A stretch of 64,000 bases of DNA from a virus (IMGVR_UViG_3300032308_001420:1-64000), one strand, 5' to 3'; numbered from the stretch's first letter, positions 40,242 to 48,723 are shown. The notes: generated by a model not told the origin, from the sequence alone. A program made the numbers and translations.

Positions 40242-40537
40242 TTTGGGTCATCCATCTTAATTCCTCCGCATACTTCAAGAATGCGGTTGATTGTTGGAAC
40301 ATCCAATGCGTCTTCTAGTGCATCTCTATCTTTTACTAGATCTGGCAATTGCTTTTCTAATGCTACTGCACATGCATCAATGAGAATTGTAAGCGTCTCA
40401 TCCTCTGATGTAACTTCTGCTGTCTTCTGAATTGCTGCCATGAACTTTCTAAGTTCTTTAATTGTCAAAGGCTTTAACTTTACCTTAGCCCCGTTTTGTA
40501 GTTCAATTTCTTCTACGTCGTAGATTGTAGTTGCCAA
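40205..40537 (-). CDS. Tail assembly chaperone G
   Basis: The 110-residue protein starts at TTG with GGAGGAT upstream. It contains KLKPLTIKELRKFMAAIQKT, a typical chaperone start, and helical segments ending in MDDPNLLAAAVLAGQN. The gene lies between the tail tube and tape measure genes, the standard place for chaperones. A -1 slippery heptamer near its end links it to the T frame. The unshifted product is expected to be the more abundant form. Confidence 0.88.
   Translation of the reverse strand: MATTIYDVEEIELQNGAKVKLKPLTIKELRKFMAAIQKTAEVTSEDETLTILIDACAVALEKQLPDLVKDRDALEDALDVPTINRILEVCGGIKMDDPNLLAAAVLAGQN
40241..40247 (-). promoter_or_regulatory. Programmed -1 frameshift slippery heptamer CCCAAAC
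   Basis: In the G reading frame the bases read C CCA AAC, an exact X-XXY-YYZ site. A one-base backward slip moves CCA to CCC and AAC to AAA and opens the T frame, which is closed by TGA just before the site and open for 121 codons after it. The G frame ends 11 codons later. Gly/Ser-rich codons follow, and a downstream stimulatory structure is not obvious. Confidence 0.8.
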
Positions 40538-40594
40538 TTTATCCTCCTAGGATTGTCTTAATTATTATAACAAAACACTCTTACTAATACAAGC

Positions 40595-40622
40595 AGAAAC
40601 CCCCAATTTCTTGGGGGTTTCT
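40595..40622 (-). terminator. Strong stem-loop after the tail tube gene
   Basis: AGAAACCCCCAA and TTGGGGGTTTCT form a perfect 12-bp stem with a four-base loop, 22 bases after the tail tube stop. The minus strand then reads GCTTGTATT, without a long T-run, so termination may be partial, letting some transcripts continue to the chaperone and tape measure genes. The symmetric A/T flank also suits a bidirectional terminator. Confidence 0.75.
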
Positions 40623-40643
40623 GAATTAAATAATTAAATTTAA

Positions 40644-41363
40644 TTATGCATAAACACGGTCAATAATCTTACCGTATTCTTGGCCAGCGTATGCAGCCTC
40701 TCCTGATGGGAGAAGACGGAATGTTACTGGGAATGTTGTTGGTGTGTTACGTGCTAGAGAGAACTGTGACTGCTGTACTGAAAGAACACGACGTGCATAA
40801 TATACACGCTCATTCTTTCCGTAGCTGTTGATGTTGTAATCTGGAGCTGGTCCAACTGCAACTAGCTGACGCTCAACTGGTGCAGAAAGCAAAGCTCCTG
40901 CTGCCAAACCGAGTACCTGTGGTGTTGAAGATGTTGGCTCTGCTGTTGTTAGAGTATCATCTCCATCGAATCCTGATGCCTCAGTGATTCCAGATGCGCC
41001 TCCTGGCTGACCGAACACAACGAGAAGATTCTCAAGTGTTCCTTCTGCCATTTCAGTTGCTAGCATAACTTCCATTGACTCCTTGAACAGCTTAGCTGTA
41101 TCTAGAAGCTGATCTACCGTTACGTTACCGTATGTTGGGTTATAAGTAATCTGAAGACCATTGTTTGTGTATCCAACGTTGCGCCACTTTGTAGTTGCCG
41201 CATTAAGTGTAGTGATATATGATGCAGATGTGTTGAACTCTACCTTATCAGTACCCTTTGTTGGATCAAGATTTGAATCGCCATCGTATGCTGCTTGGTT
41301 GATAAACAACGGTGAAGCACCAACGATAATGTTCTTGGCTGAATTGTATGTATCTCTTGCCAT
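40644..41363 (-). CDS. Major tail tube protein
   Basis: The 239-residue protein starts MARDTYNSAKNIIVGASPLF and shows the beta-rich pattern of siphovirus tube proteins (TTKWRNVGYTNNGLQITYNP; FPVTFRLLPSGEAAYAGQEY). It lies directly before the chaperone genes. No sheath gene is near, which argues for a non-contractile tail. AGGAGGTAAGAAATAA precedes the ATG, a strong ribosome site, and a partial terminator follows, both fitting a very abundant virion protein. Confidence 0.85.
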   Translation of the reverse strand: MARDTYNSAKNIIVGASPLFINQAAYDGDSNLDPTKGTDKVEFNTSASYITTLNAATTKWRNVGYTNNGLQITYNPTYGNVTVDQLLDTAKLFKESMEVMLATEMAEGTLENLLVVFGQPGGASGITEASGFDGDDTLTTAEPTSSTPQVLGLAAGALLSAPVERQLVAVGPAPDYNINSYGKNERVYYARRVLSVQQSQFSLARNTPTTFPVTFRLLPSGEAAYAGQEYGKIIDRVYA

Positions 41364-41447
41364 TTATTTCTTACCTCCTGTTTTTTTCAAAAAATCTAAT
41401 AAATCTGTCAAGCTGGCTAGGCTTCTTTCCTCTTGGTATAATAATAA

Positions 41448-41467
41448 GCCTTTTTAGGTAAAAAGGC
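41448..41467 (-). terminator. Hairpin between connector and tail tube genes
   Basis: The minus strand has GCCTTTTT, loop ACCT, AAAAAGGC, then TTATTATTATACC. The 8-bp stem is mostly A-T, and the T-run is broken, so this is a weak terminator or processing site just after the tail-terminator gene stop. The rest of the 107-base gap holds only the strong ribosome site of the tail tube gene. Confidence 0.55.
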
Positions 41468-41470
41468 AAA

Positions 41471-41980
41471 CTATATAAACCGCCCGTTTGAATCAGACAA
41501 ACGGGAATATTTAATTTCTAGGACTATGTCTGTAGACAAAAATCCTTGTAGCTCCTCTGAGGGAGCCGCTGGAGAGATGTCGGCAATAAATATGCTATAG
41601 AATTGAAACTTATTTGACAGGTTTGTCCAGTTATTCACATCTCTTGCAGACTCATCTACCCTTCTAAATAAGTCAGTCATAAAATTTCTAATCTCATTGA
41701 TGTCATTAATATCTGTGGAATATATGGTAAACAATACTTGCTCACAGCATATAGCCCATAGGTCTTCATATGACATTCCTATCTTGTCATAGACTATGTG
41801 TTTCTTCCCGCTCAAAAAATGATTTAATTCTGGAGATTGTTGGACGGGAATAATAGGTACTATTTCATCCCCTATACTATCGCTATAATAATCAGATGCA
41901 GTAAATATATCAGCATCCTTTAATTTCTGCCACAAGTACTTACGCAATTCAAGCATTGCATCTAATCTATAATTAACCAT
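41471..41980 (-). CDS. Putative tail terminator/completion protein
   Basis: The 169-residue protein, MVNYRLDAMLELRKYLWQKL then DADIFTASDYYSD, has an alpha-beta pattern with ELRNFMTDLFRRVDESARDV-like helices and final strands ELQGFLSTDIVLEIKYSRLS. Its place, last of the connector genes and right before the tail tube gene, is that of the tail terminator (gpU-like) protein. Sequence signatures for this family are weak, so the call relies on order and size. It overlaps the preceding gene by one base. Confidence 0.6.
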   Translation of the reverse strand: MVNYRLDAMLELRKYLWQKLKDADIFTASDYYSDSIGDEIVPIIPVQQSPELNHFLSGKKHIVYDKIGMSYEDLWAICCEQVLFTIYSTDINDINEIRNFMTDLFRRVDESARDVNNWTNLSNKFQFYSIFIADISPAAPSEELQGFLSTDIVLEIKYSRLSDSNGRFI

Positions 41981-42762
41981 TAGACCATACCTCCAAATGC
42001 TGAACTTAATGCAAAGTCTGCTTGTGATCTAACAGAGTTTGGAGAAAATGAATATCTAACTCTTCTAATATCTGATGGCAATCCAAGTGCTTTGCTTATT
42101 GAACTATTAAATAATCTTTGGAACCCCGATCTTTTAATAGATTGATTAACTAGGTCTCCTGTAAAGAAATATTTATATGCGGTCTTGAATGAGTCTTTTG
42201 CCCTAATGCCTCCAGGCTTCCTGACGGTCACTGAAGCCCCTTTAGGCATAAAGACGGTATCACCATTAACTTCGAATACAATGCGCTCAGATGACCTTGG
42301 AGCAATTACTACGGGTACTCCAGATTCCATCACGGAAGCTTTATTTGCAAATACGTGTGTATGCTTGCCCTTTTTAGTTGGTACCATTGATTTAGATAAT
42401 TTAAAATTATATGTTAATTGAAATGACAATCCATCCTGTGGTAACTTATTTAATTCAAAAAGTCTAGATTCTTTGTCTCCAGTTTTTTTCCATTCATAAA
42501 CATGGTGCAATGCTAATGGTGCCGTTCTTGCTTTTGCATCAATATACTCACCAAAATCTTTTTCTATTTGATTAAATATAACTGTGCTAAATTTATTTTG
42601 AAAATTCTTGTTTGATGTCAATTTAGACATTACGGTAGCTTTATAATAAACCGCTGCCGATATTTGAGCAACCAAGCTATCTTTTAAATGCTTATTTCTT
42701 GTTCCCATCATAAGGGGTTCAAGTCCGCTTGCTGCCGCTACTAATGCTGTACTAGAGTCCAA
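41980..42762 (-). CDS. Neck/connector protein, function inferred from position
   Basis: The 260-residue protein has a helical start (VAAASGLEPLMMGTRNKHLK) and beta-rich centre (FQLTYNFKLSKSMVPTKKGK; SERIVFEVNGDTVFMPKGAS). It ends with basic, serine-rich segments. It sits between the head-closure-like gene and the tail-terminator-like gene. HK97 gp10-like tail components are of this order, although this one is longer. No enzyme motif is seen. It overlaps the upstream gene by 11 bases. Confidence 0.6.
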   Translation of the reverse strand: MDSSTALVAAASGLEPLMMGTRNKHLKDSLVAQISAAVYYKATVMSKLTSNKNFQNKFSTVIFNQIEKDFGEYIDAKARTAPLALHHVYEWKKTGDKESRLFELNKLPQDGLSFQLTYNFKLSKSMVPTKKGKHTHVFANKASVMESGVPVVIAPRSSERIVFEVNGDTVFMPKGASVTVRKPGGIRAKDSFKTAYKYFFTGDLVNQSIKRSGFQRLFNSSISKALGLPSDIRRVRYSFSPNSVRSQADFALSSAFGGMV

Positions 42763-43180
42763 TTTGCTGGTTCTCCGATCTTTTCGTCGTAGAGTTATAT
42801 CCTAGTACCCTACCGAATGGATCTGTAAGCGGAGTGGTTCCTACGACCTCAAATACCGTTGGTGTATCTGTTGGAAAATTTAATTCTGTCCAAATACAGT
42901 TACCTTGTGAGTCACGGATATTTGTAATCTTTTCTCTAAGGGTAAGCTTTTCTGAAGTTCTTATCTGCACTACTTGATCGTTTATATATTTATTACTAAA
43001 TATTTGAGTGTCACTGCTTCTTGTAGTTGCAGAATTACTTACAATTCCTTTGGCATGGCAGTCTAAAGTTTTATAATAAACCCACTCTTTTACAATTGAT
43101 CCAGTCTCTATATCTTGGGCATCAAATTGTTTGTAAACGTCTAGTTTCATAGACAAGACGGAGTCTATGATGCCGTTCAT
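42752..43180 (-). CDS. Putative head-closure/head-tail joining protein
   Basis: The 142-residue protein contains KLDVYKQFDAQDIETGSIVK and a beta barrel-like series (QVVQIRTSEKLTLREKITNI; FEVVGTTPLTDPFGRVLGYN). Length, beta-rich composition and position after the connector gene fit SPP1 gp16/lambda FII-type stoppers, which close the head channel. The end is asparagine- and serine-rich. The assignment is by position and general pattern. Confidence 0.6.
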   Translation of the reverse strand: MNGIIDSVLSMKLDVYKQFDAQDIETGSIVKEWVYYKTLDCHAKGIVSNSATTRSSDTQIFSNKYINDQVVQIRTSEKLTLREKITNIRDSQGNCIWTELNFPTDTPTVFEVVGTTPLTDPFGRVLGYNSTTKRSENQQIGL

Positions 43181-44173
43181 TTATATAAGCACCATAGAAG
43201 TAATAATATATGGGTTAAGCAATTGGTCTGCAAATTGATTTCCAGTACCAGAATAAGCCTGTCCAGTATATTCAAACTTCCAGTCAAATGTCTGAACGTT
43301 CTTCAAATACTTCTGTCTCCACAAAATATCCTTTGAGAAATAATCTTTCATAAGTTCTTTTGCAGCCATTTGAACATTGTCTGGAACTTCATTCCAACCA
43401 TATCTTCCATAAACACGATATCTGGTGTGCTTGTTAAATGCCTCACCATTATATGTGTCATTAATTGTTGGTGGAACCATTCCATTTGCAATATACACAG
43501 TATTGTCTAAAAGGTTTGTTCTATCAATTCTAATTCCGAATCCGCTTTCAGTAACCTGTGGAGTATATAGCCAATTATTTACAACTGGACTTACTGTATT
43601 ATCTACAAGAAGGATGTCGTTGCCGTATAGCTTTTGAATAGAATCAATTTTATATGGAAGGGCCAATATGTCTGAGTCCATTCCATATGCAATTTCTACA
43701 TCATCGTATAGGAAAAAATCTTGCCCTGTGTAATCTTCAATTACTTTACGAGCATACTTTTCCGCCTGCTGAATTTGATAATAGGTTTTGTAATTTGGAT
43801 CGCTTGAATCTACCCCAATATTTAGCTCATCTATTGCTTCATAAATGTTTGTATATGGAGTTACAACATTTGCATATGTAATGCCAGTTGCTGAGCTACC
43901 ACCTACCTGATATTCCCATACTAGCTTAAATTTTCTTTGTCTTTGAGCATATGATAAAGGAATAACAACTTGATAGTTTCCATAGTCTACTTCAATTTTT
44001 GTTGAAGTAAGCGTTGTTAAAACAGTAGTTGGAGATATTGCTGGAGAGATTGTAACATCTTCAGTAATGTCATATAGCTTTACTGTAGGTGCTGAGTCTG
44101 CATCTAATACTTCTCCCTGCCAAAAGATTTTGTGCTTTAGTGGTGAATTAGTATTTAAATATATCTCTGCCAT
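43181..44173 (-). CDS. Head-tail connector (adaptor) protein
   Basis: The 330-residue protein has an N-terminal beta domain (residues 1-110: PLKHKIFWQGEVLDADSAPT) followed by a helical adaptor region: YYQIQQAEKYARKVIEDYTG, ILALPYKIDSIQKLYGNDIL and DNVQMAAKELMKDYFSKDIL. The second part is like HK97 gp6/SPP1 gp15 adaptors that bind the portal. The extra N-terminal beta domain is unusual and may decorate the neck. It ends one base before the next gene starts. Confidence 0.65.
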   Translation of the reverse strand: MAEIYLNTNSPLKHKIFWQGEVLDADSAPTVKLYDITEDVTISPAISPTTVLTTLTSTKIEVDYGNYQVVIPLSYAQRQRKFKLVWEYQVGGSSATGITYANVVTPYTNIYEAIDELNIGVDSSDPNYKTYYQIQQAEKYARKVIEDYTGQDFFLYDDVEIAYGMDSDILALPYKIDSIQKLYGNDILLVDNTVSPVVNNWLYTPQVTESGFGIRIDRTNLLDNTVYIANGMVPPTINDTYNGEAFNKHTRYRVYGRYGWNEVPDNVQMAAKELMKDYFSKDILWRQKYLKNVQTFDWKFEYTGQAYSGTGNQFADQLLNPYIITSMVLI

Positions 44174-44188
44174 TATTAACGGTTAAGC

Positions 44189-44584
44189 TCAGCCGTAGAA
44201 GTCTTGAACTTCCTTTGGTGTCGCTGGGCGGAACCCCTCCTCTTTATCAAAAATTGCTTGCGCTTTATCTTTATGCATTGCTACAAAAGGATGCTCTTTG
44301 GTGAATGTAAATCCCAGAATATCGTATCTGAAATTGTTTCTTGTCATTCTTACCAAAACCGTGTCTTCTGCAAGATCCTGCTTTGGGTTAAACTTTGGAA
44401 GGATTTCGATCTCTTCTTTTTCATCTTCAATCTTTTTAATTGTTTGTTCATATACTGCCCAAGTTACGCCTTCTTCTGTAAGAGCGGCAATAATATCATT
44501 TTTGTTTTTTAGGCTATTTGTATCAACTGCAAAGTCCTCTGCAATTTTCTTTAGCTCTGCTACCTTTAATGTGTCAAACGACAT
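44189..44584 (-). CDS. Small head protein with SAP/Rho-N-like domain
   Basis: The 131-residue protein starts TLKVAELKKIAEDFAVDTNS and SLKNKNDIIAALTEEG, a helix-extended-helix of the SAP or Rho-N type that often binds nucleic acids in phage head regions. The second half is beta-like with an acidic linker (IEDEKEEIEILPKFNP) and RMTRNNFRYDILGFTFTKEH. AAGGAG precedes the start. It lies between the major capsid terminator and the connector. The function is not known. Confidence 0.75.
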   Translation of the reverse strand: MSFDTLKVAELKKIAEDFAVDTNSLKNKNDIIAALTEEGVTWAVYEQTIKKIEDEKEEIEILPKFNPKQDLAEDTVLVRMTRNNFRYDILGFTFTKEHPFVAMHKDKAQAIFDKEEGFRPATPKEVQDFYG

Positions 44585-44639
44585 GTAATCTCCTTAGTCT
44601 AGGTGTTTTAATTATAGCATTACTAAATTAAAATGAAAA

Positions 44640-44661
44640 GCCCCCAAAATTAATTGGGGGC
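44640..44661 (-). terminator. Terminator after the major capsid gene
   Basis: On the minus strand GCCCCCAA, six bases, TTGGGGGC form a perfect 8-bp stem followed by TTTTCATTTT. It lies 24 bases after the capsid stop and matches the stem after the tail tube gene in its CCCCCAA core. Both most abundant virion proteins thus have a GC-rich stem directly behind them. Confidence 0.82.
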
Positions 44662-44685
44662 CTTTCTTGCGGATTTAATCCTAAA

Positions 44686-45735
44686 TTATGAAGCAACCTT
44701 AACGTTCTTCACAACTACCCAAGCATCTGCTTGTTCGATCTGGACGCCAACACGAGTATACATTGTGTACTCAATTGAGTCCTTACGTGGCCAGAAGAAG
44801 CGGTAAACAGTTACATCACGCTTGATACCAATAACAACGTTATTTGGGAATGTCAAGTGGATATCTCCGTGGTTACCTGTCTCTCCTGAATAGTCGCCGT
44901 CCTGTGCTTCGTTTAGAAGTGGAACTTCAACAATTGGAATACCAAATGCATAAGGCGCTACGTAACCTGCTGGTCCTGAGACTGGCTGTACATCGCCACG
45001 GATGATGCTTGAAGCAATATCCTGTGGGATTGTCTGGTTAGTACCGATGCTGTTTGCATATAGGAAATCTTGGATTAGGTTTGAACCTACCAAGAAGCGA
45101 AGGTCTGCACGACGCTGCTTGTACTTACGTGGGAGAGCCTTTAGCGCAGAGTTAAATGCTGCACGTGTAATTGCTCCTCCACCGTTGTCTACAACGTGAC
45201 CGTTTGCCTTTGCCTTCTTTACAACGCCGTCAAATGACTTGTACAGGGCATCGCCTGTTAGGGATACGTTTCCATTGAGGACTACGTCTTCAATATCGTT
45301 ACCTGCCTGTGTTGCCATCATACGTGCAATGTGATCTTCTAGATCTGGACCCTCAATATTGTCTTCTAGAGACTCTGTTGATAGTTCCCAATCTAGACGA
45401 AGCTTCTTTGTTGTCAAAGAAATCTTTGAGAAAGATACTGCTGAGTTTGCTGCTGTATCGTCTGCTTCGGTTGCAAGCTTCATTAGCTTCTCGCCTACTG
45501 ACATACGGTCAATCTCTGTTGTATCTGCCTTCATGCGGACTGTACGTGCGACCTTACCAATTACGGTTGCGTCGAACATATAGTCTAGAAAACGAGCTGA
45601 TTGCTCTGGGTTTAGTAGACCGCCTTCACCTTCAGAACCAACGTGTACGCCAGTTGTCGCTACTGCTGACCCTGACATAGAGGTTGTTACGGAAGTATTA
45701 GCTGCTACTGACTTTTCTAATAGTTCATTACTCAT
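44686..45735 (-). CDS. Major capsid protein, HK97 fold
   Basis: The 349-residue protein has a flexible serine/threonine-rich start, a capsid N-arm (EGGLLNPEQSARFLDYMFDA), and the E-loop and spine-helix region (ELSTESLEDNIEGPDLEDHI then ARMMATQAGNDIEDVVLNGN). The A-domain and P-domain strands end in RDVTVYRFFWPRKDSIEYTM and VGVQIEQADAWVVVKNV. This is the usual pattern and size of HK97-like capsid proteins of actinophages. The codon use here is slightly richer in G and C than that of its neighbours, as in highly expressed genes. It follows the protease-scaffold gene and has a strong ribosome site. Confidence 0.92.
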   Translation of the reverse strand: MSNELLEKSVAANTSVTTSMSGSAVATTGVHVGSEGEGGLLNPEQSARFLDYMFDATVIGKVARTVRMKADTTEIDRMSVGEKLMKLATEADDTAANSAVSFSKISLTTKKLRLDWELSTESLEDNIEGPDLEDHIARMMATQAGNDIEDVVLNGNVSLTGDALYKSFDGVVKKAKANGHVVDNGGGAITRAAFNSALKALPRKYKQRRADLRFLVGSNLIQDFLYANSIGTNQTIPQDIASSIIRGDVQPVSGPAGYVAPYAFGIPIVEVPLLNEAQDGDYSGETGNHGDIHLTFPNNVVIGIKRDVTVYRFFWPRKDSIEYTMYTRVGVQIEQADAWVVVKNVKVAS

Positions 45736-45756
45736 TATATTTTCACCTACCTTTGT

Positions 45757-47070
45757 TTATCTAATTAATTCTTGTACGGAACCGAGGAAAGAACCGTTCC
45801 ATTTTGACTTCTTTATTGTAGTTACTTCCTGAGACCCGCCAAGGTCTGAGGACTTCTTAATTGCAGTCTCACCTTCTACTGCATCGACACGCTTCTGTAC
45901 GCCATCAATCGTGTTTCTGATATCTGATACTGTCTTTGACAATGTATCATATTGCTCTGCCAACTCTGTAATTCTGGAATCAACGCTCTTGCTGAAAGAC
46001 TCAACTGTTTCTGTAACAGTCTTAACCTGTGCAGCATTTGCATCTGTTGCCTTACTTAGAGTTTCTGAGAAAAAGCCTTTTAGATCGCCTAACATCTTTG
46101 CAAAATCAGGTTCATCAACCTCAACTTCTGATACGTCGGCTGCTTTTTCCAGAGTTTCGGCAGAAGCGTCTGCTACTGCATCTTCTGCAGGAGCTTCTTC
46201 AGCAGCTGGTGTTTCTTCAACAACAGGTGCTGTCTCTTCAACAGTGGTTTCTTCAACTACTGTGGTTTCTGTATTTTCTGACACTTCATTACCTCCTTCT
46301 GCGTTTGCCTGTTTTGCAATTGTTTGTGTTTCAGGCAACGTGGATCTTGACTTGTGTAAATCAAGAATTCTATCTATTTCTTTTGCTTTGTTAACATCAC
46401 TTGATTCTACCCAACCAATTAAGGTTGCAGGCTTTCCTGATATTGGTGAATCAAATTCTTTTTCTGTTGATACAAAGATCGAATCGCTTTCTTCGCAATA
46501 AAAAATATTCTCTGTTACGACATCTGCCGCCATGCCCTTGAAAATCATTTTTCCATTCATCTTTTCAATTGACAAAATGTTGCAAAGTTCATTTGCTGGT
46601 GAATCAACAATTGAAAGTTCAACTAGCTCATAGTCTTTAATGAAACGAACTGTTTCTCCATTTGCCTTGTTGACTTCATTGTCTGACTCTAGAATCTTTC
46701 CGCCAATTGAAAAACCTGCAAGTGTTCCGTCTAGAACTTTCTCCCAGGTATCCTGTGCGCCTTTTGAAATGTAAGATGTTACATAAACTCCATTGTAAAA
46801 TTCTTTTGATGCGGGATCATAATAAGTTTCTGGCTTAAATGATACAACCTTGCCAACTGCAATTGGCTGATGCATTTCACGAAGATTCCCACGGAATCTT
46901 TCAAATGCTTTCATGCTAGCTTCTGCTGTAACTACATCGCCAGTCTGATCAACGTTATCTAGTGTTGCAAATCCTGATACTGTTCTCTTCTCACGATTTA
47001 CTTTTGTAAATGGAACTGCCAGATGGAGGTTATTTCCATTTGAAGACCAGTTAGATTTTTCAATGTTCAT
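45757..47070 (-). CDS. Prohead protease with long scaffold-like C-terminal region
   Basis: I prefer the ATG at 47070 (437 residues, MNIEKSNWSSNGNNLHLAVP); a TTG at 47106 would add 12 residues. The S78-type protease domain covers roughly the first 180 residues, with FRGNLREMHQPIAVGKVVSF holding the histidine and LAGFSIGG...YELVELSIVDSPAN holding the serine. Then come a mixed region and a very acidic alanine/valine/glutamate stretch (VVEETTVEETAPVVEETPAA). A coiled coil (ITELAEQYDTLSKTVSDIRN) and a basic end follow. The acidic and coiled-coil part looks like a scaffolding protein fused to the protease, to be digested after assembly. No separate scaffold gene is present. Confidence 0.88.
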   Translation of the reverse strand: MNIEKSNWSSNGNNLHLAVPFTKVNREKRTVSGFATLDNVDQTGDVVTAEASMKAFERFRGNLREMHQPIAVGKVVSFKPETYYDPASKEFYNGVYVTSYISKGAQDTWEKVLDGTLAGFSIGGKILESDNEVNKANGETVRFIKDYELVELSIVDSPANELCNILSIEKMNGKMIFKGMAADVVTENIFYCEESDSIFVSTEKEFDSPISGKPATLIGWVESSDVNKAKEIDRILDLHKSRSTLPETQTIAKQANAEGGNEVSENTETTVVEETTVEETAPVVEETPAAEEAPAEDAVADASAETLEKAADVSEVEVDEPDFAKMLGDLKGFFSETLSKATDANAAQVKTVTETVESFSKSVDSRITELAEQYDTLSKTVSDIRNTIDGVQKRVDAVEGETAIKKSSDLGGSQEVTTIKKSKWNGSFLGSVQELIR

Positions 47071-47123
47071 ATGCTTAATTTTATCTATTTGTAGATAAAA
47101 AGGCAAATAGTGGTTGAGTAGAT

Positions 47124-48713
47124 TTATTCAACCGTTCTTCCGTCTCCTTGAGCATTTCTGCCTTCCCCTGAAATATCTGGAGAATTGGCTTGTCTTTCTT
47201 GCTCTCTTCGACGGGTGTTATTTGCTTGGCTTCTAATTTCAGCTTGTTGCTGTGGCTTTAATTCAACCATATCATCGCCACCATCCAAAGGTATCATTCC
47301 TCTTCTAATTCTAACTTCATTAGGAGTAATTACCTGCATTCTTAAATATCTTTCATCAATCTTAGATTGAGTATCCTCATCTGTAAGAGTTAATTCATTA
47401 AATTTAAGAGAAAGCGCATCTGTCTTTTCTTCAATAATTCTATTTAATTTCTTCTCTAATGTCATTTGTGATGGACGGCAAACTTGCTCTTTAAATGTTT
47501 TATCTGCATCTCTTGCAACCGCCAAATTAACACCTTCTGGAGTTCCAATTTTATTAATTGGTACACGATGGGCCAATAGGATTTCATCTCTATTTGCTTT
47601 ACGATATACGTTAAATGATGACTCTTGTGCTCCCGCCTCAATAGGCTCCATTTTAAATTCAACCTTTGAATCTGGCGAATCTGCTGGAAGCGGAATATAT
47701 AGAGATCTATGGTTCTTGCCTCTAAGCCCAACCTGGAAAAATTCAAGAAGCTTGCGTTCTGATTCTGGAGAAAGCTTTGCGCCCTTTACGGTAATAATAT
47801 ATCTTGGGACTGCCTTGTTTTCAAAGTAGTCCAGGTTATACTTTCCAGCAAACTCATTTCCCGCCAGGGCATTCTGTGCCGCAATGATATCTGGGATGCC
47901 GTAGTAGTTATTCATCGGAGTGTACTTCTTTAAATGAATAATTTCATTTGGTCGATCTTCTTGACCAGCAATTGGATTCTCTGTTTCTGTGTCTCCAAAA
48001 TTGCGGAAGAATACAGCCTTGCCATAAAGCAATTGAATAAATCCATCACGCAATCTACGAACACGCATTGTCTTTGCTGGAATATGACCAATATATCCAA
48101 TGTTGCCTGCTGTTGTGCGGCTAATTTCAATATAGCCATTTCCTGTTGCTTCTAAATCTGTGTATGCTTTGATAAGAGTTTGCGTAAAAGTGTCTTCATC
48201 ATTTGTTGAGTCAAGCCATAGTTGTAAATCTTGCTTTAACTTATTAAGCTTTCTGCGTGCCCGTTCTAATTGTTTTGGATCCTCAATTGAATCAAATGCG
48301 TCGTTTGTCTTTTTAGTTTCTGTAAAGTCATAGCCAAGTCCAACAATGTTTGCTACCTTTGCATTTATTGCTGCATAGTTATATGTTGAAATTTCATAAA
48401 TCTTAGAAAGGTATTCTAAATTATATGGTGGTTCAATAAGATCAAATAGGGAATATCCAGTGATTGCCTGTGCTAATAAATTCTGTTGTGTTCCAGTATC
48501 TTCTCTACCAGTAAATGACTTAGATAATTCTCTGCTCATCTTACGACGAAATGCTGGGCTTAGCCCAGATACTTTTTTAAGGGAGTCTTCCTGCATCATA
48601 AATGGATCTGATGGATCCATCTCTGGATCCTTCTTTAGTCTAAACAAATCCGATGCAGAAGAAATCTCAATTCTGCTTGTTGATTCTAAATCGCTATCTT
48701 GTACAAACTCCAT
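47124..48713 (-). CDS. Portal protein
   Basis: The 529-residue protein has the HK97-type portal core: TGYSLFDLIEPPYNLEYLSK, ATGNGYIEISRTTAGNIGYI, IIHLKKYTPMNNYYGIPDII. It also has the helix and loop region KGAKLSPESERKLLEFFQVG and VNLAVARDADKTFKEQVCRP. It forms the dodecameric ring through which terminase threads DNA. The C-terminus is glutamine- and arginine-rich and disordered. AAGGAG precedes the ATG. The position, directly before the protease and capsid genes, is standard. Confidence 0.93.
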   Translation of the reverse strand: MEFVQDSDLESTSRIEISSASDLFRLKKDPEMDPSDPFMMQEDSLKKVSGLSPAFRRKMSRELSKSFTGREDTGTQQNLLAQAITGYSLFDLIEPPYNLEYLSKIYEISTYNYAAINAKVANIVGLGYDFTETKKTNDAFDSIEDPKQLERARRKLNKLKQDLQLWLDSTNDEDTFTQTLIKAYTDLEATGNGYIEISRTTAGNIGYIGHIPAKTMRVRRLRDGFIQLLYGKAVFFRNFGDTETENPIAGQEDRPNEIIHLKKYTPMNNYYGIPDIIAAQNALAGNEFAGKYNLDYFENKAVPRYIITVKGAKLSPESERKLLEFFQVGLRGKNHRSLYIPLPADSPDSKVEFKMEPIEAGAQESSFNVYRKANRDEILLAHRVPINKIGTPEGVNLAVARDADKTFKEQVCRPSQMTLEKKLNRIIEEKTDALSLKFNELTLTDEDTQSKIDERYLRMQVITPNEVRIRRGMIPLDGGDDMVELKPQQQAEIRSQANNTRRREQERQANSPDISGEGRNAQGDGRTVE

Positions 48714-48723
48714 TGCCGTCTCC

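Noticed and set aside
40644-41363. Search for a tail sheath gene indicating a contractile tail
   Set aside because: Only one tube-like protein is found between connectors and chaperones; no sheath-size gene (400 residues or more) is in the tail block.
41370-41445. Short minus-strand open frame ending before the tail tube gene (…LASLTDLLDFLKKTGGKK)
   Set aside because: The peptide looks plausible but the frame is closed upstream by a stop and has no ATG, GTG or well-placed TTG start; its end overlaps the ribosome site of the tail tube gene.
45911-46501. Long plus-strand open frame (about 196 codons)
   Set aside because: It is the antisense shadow of the acidic, low-complexity part of the protease-scaffold gene; GAA/GCT-rich repeats give open antisense frames. 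No start signal or family match.
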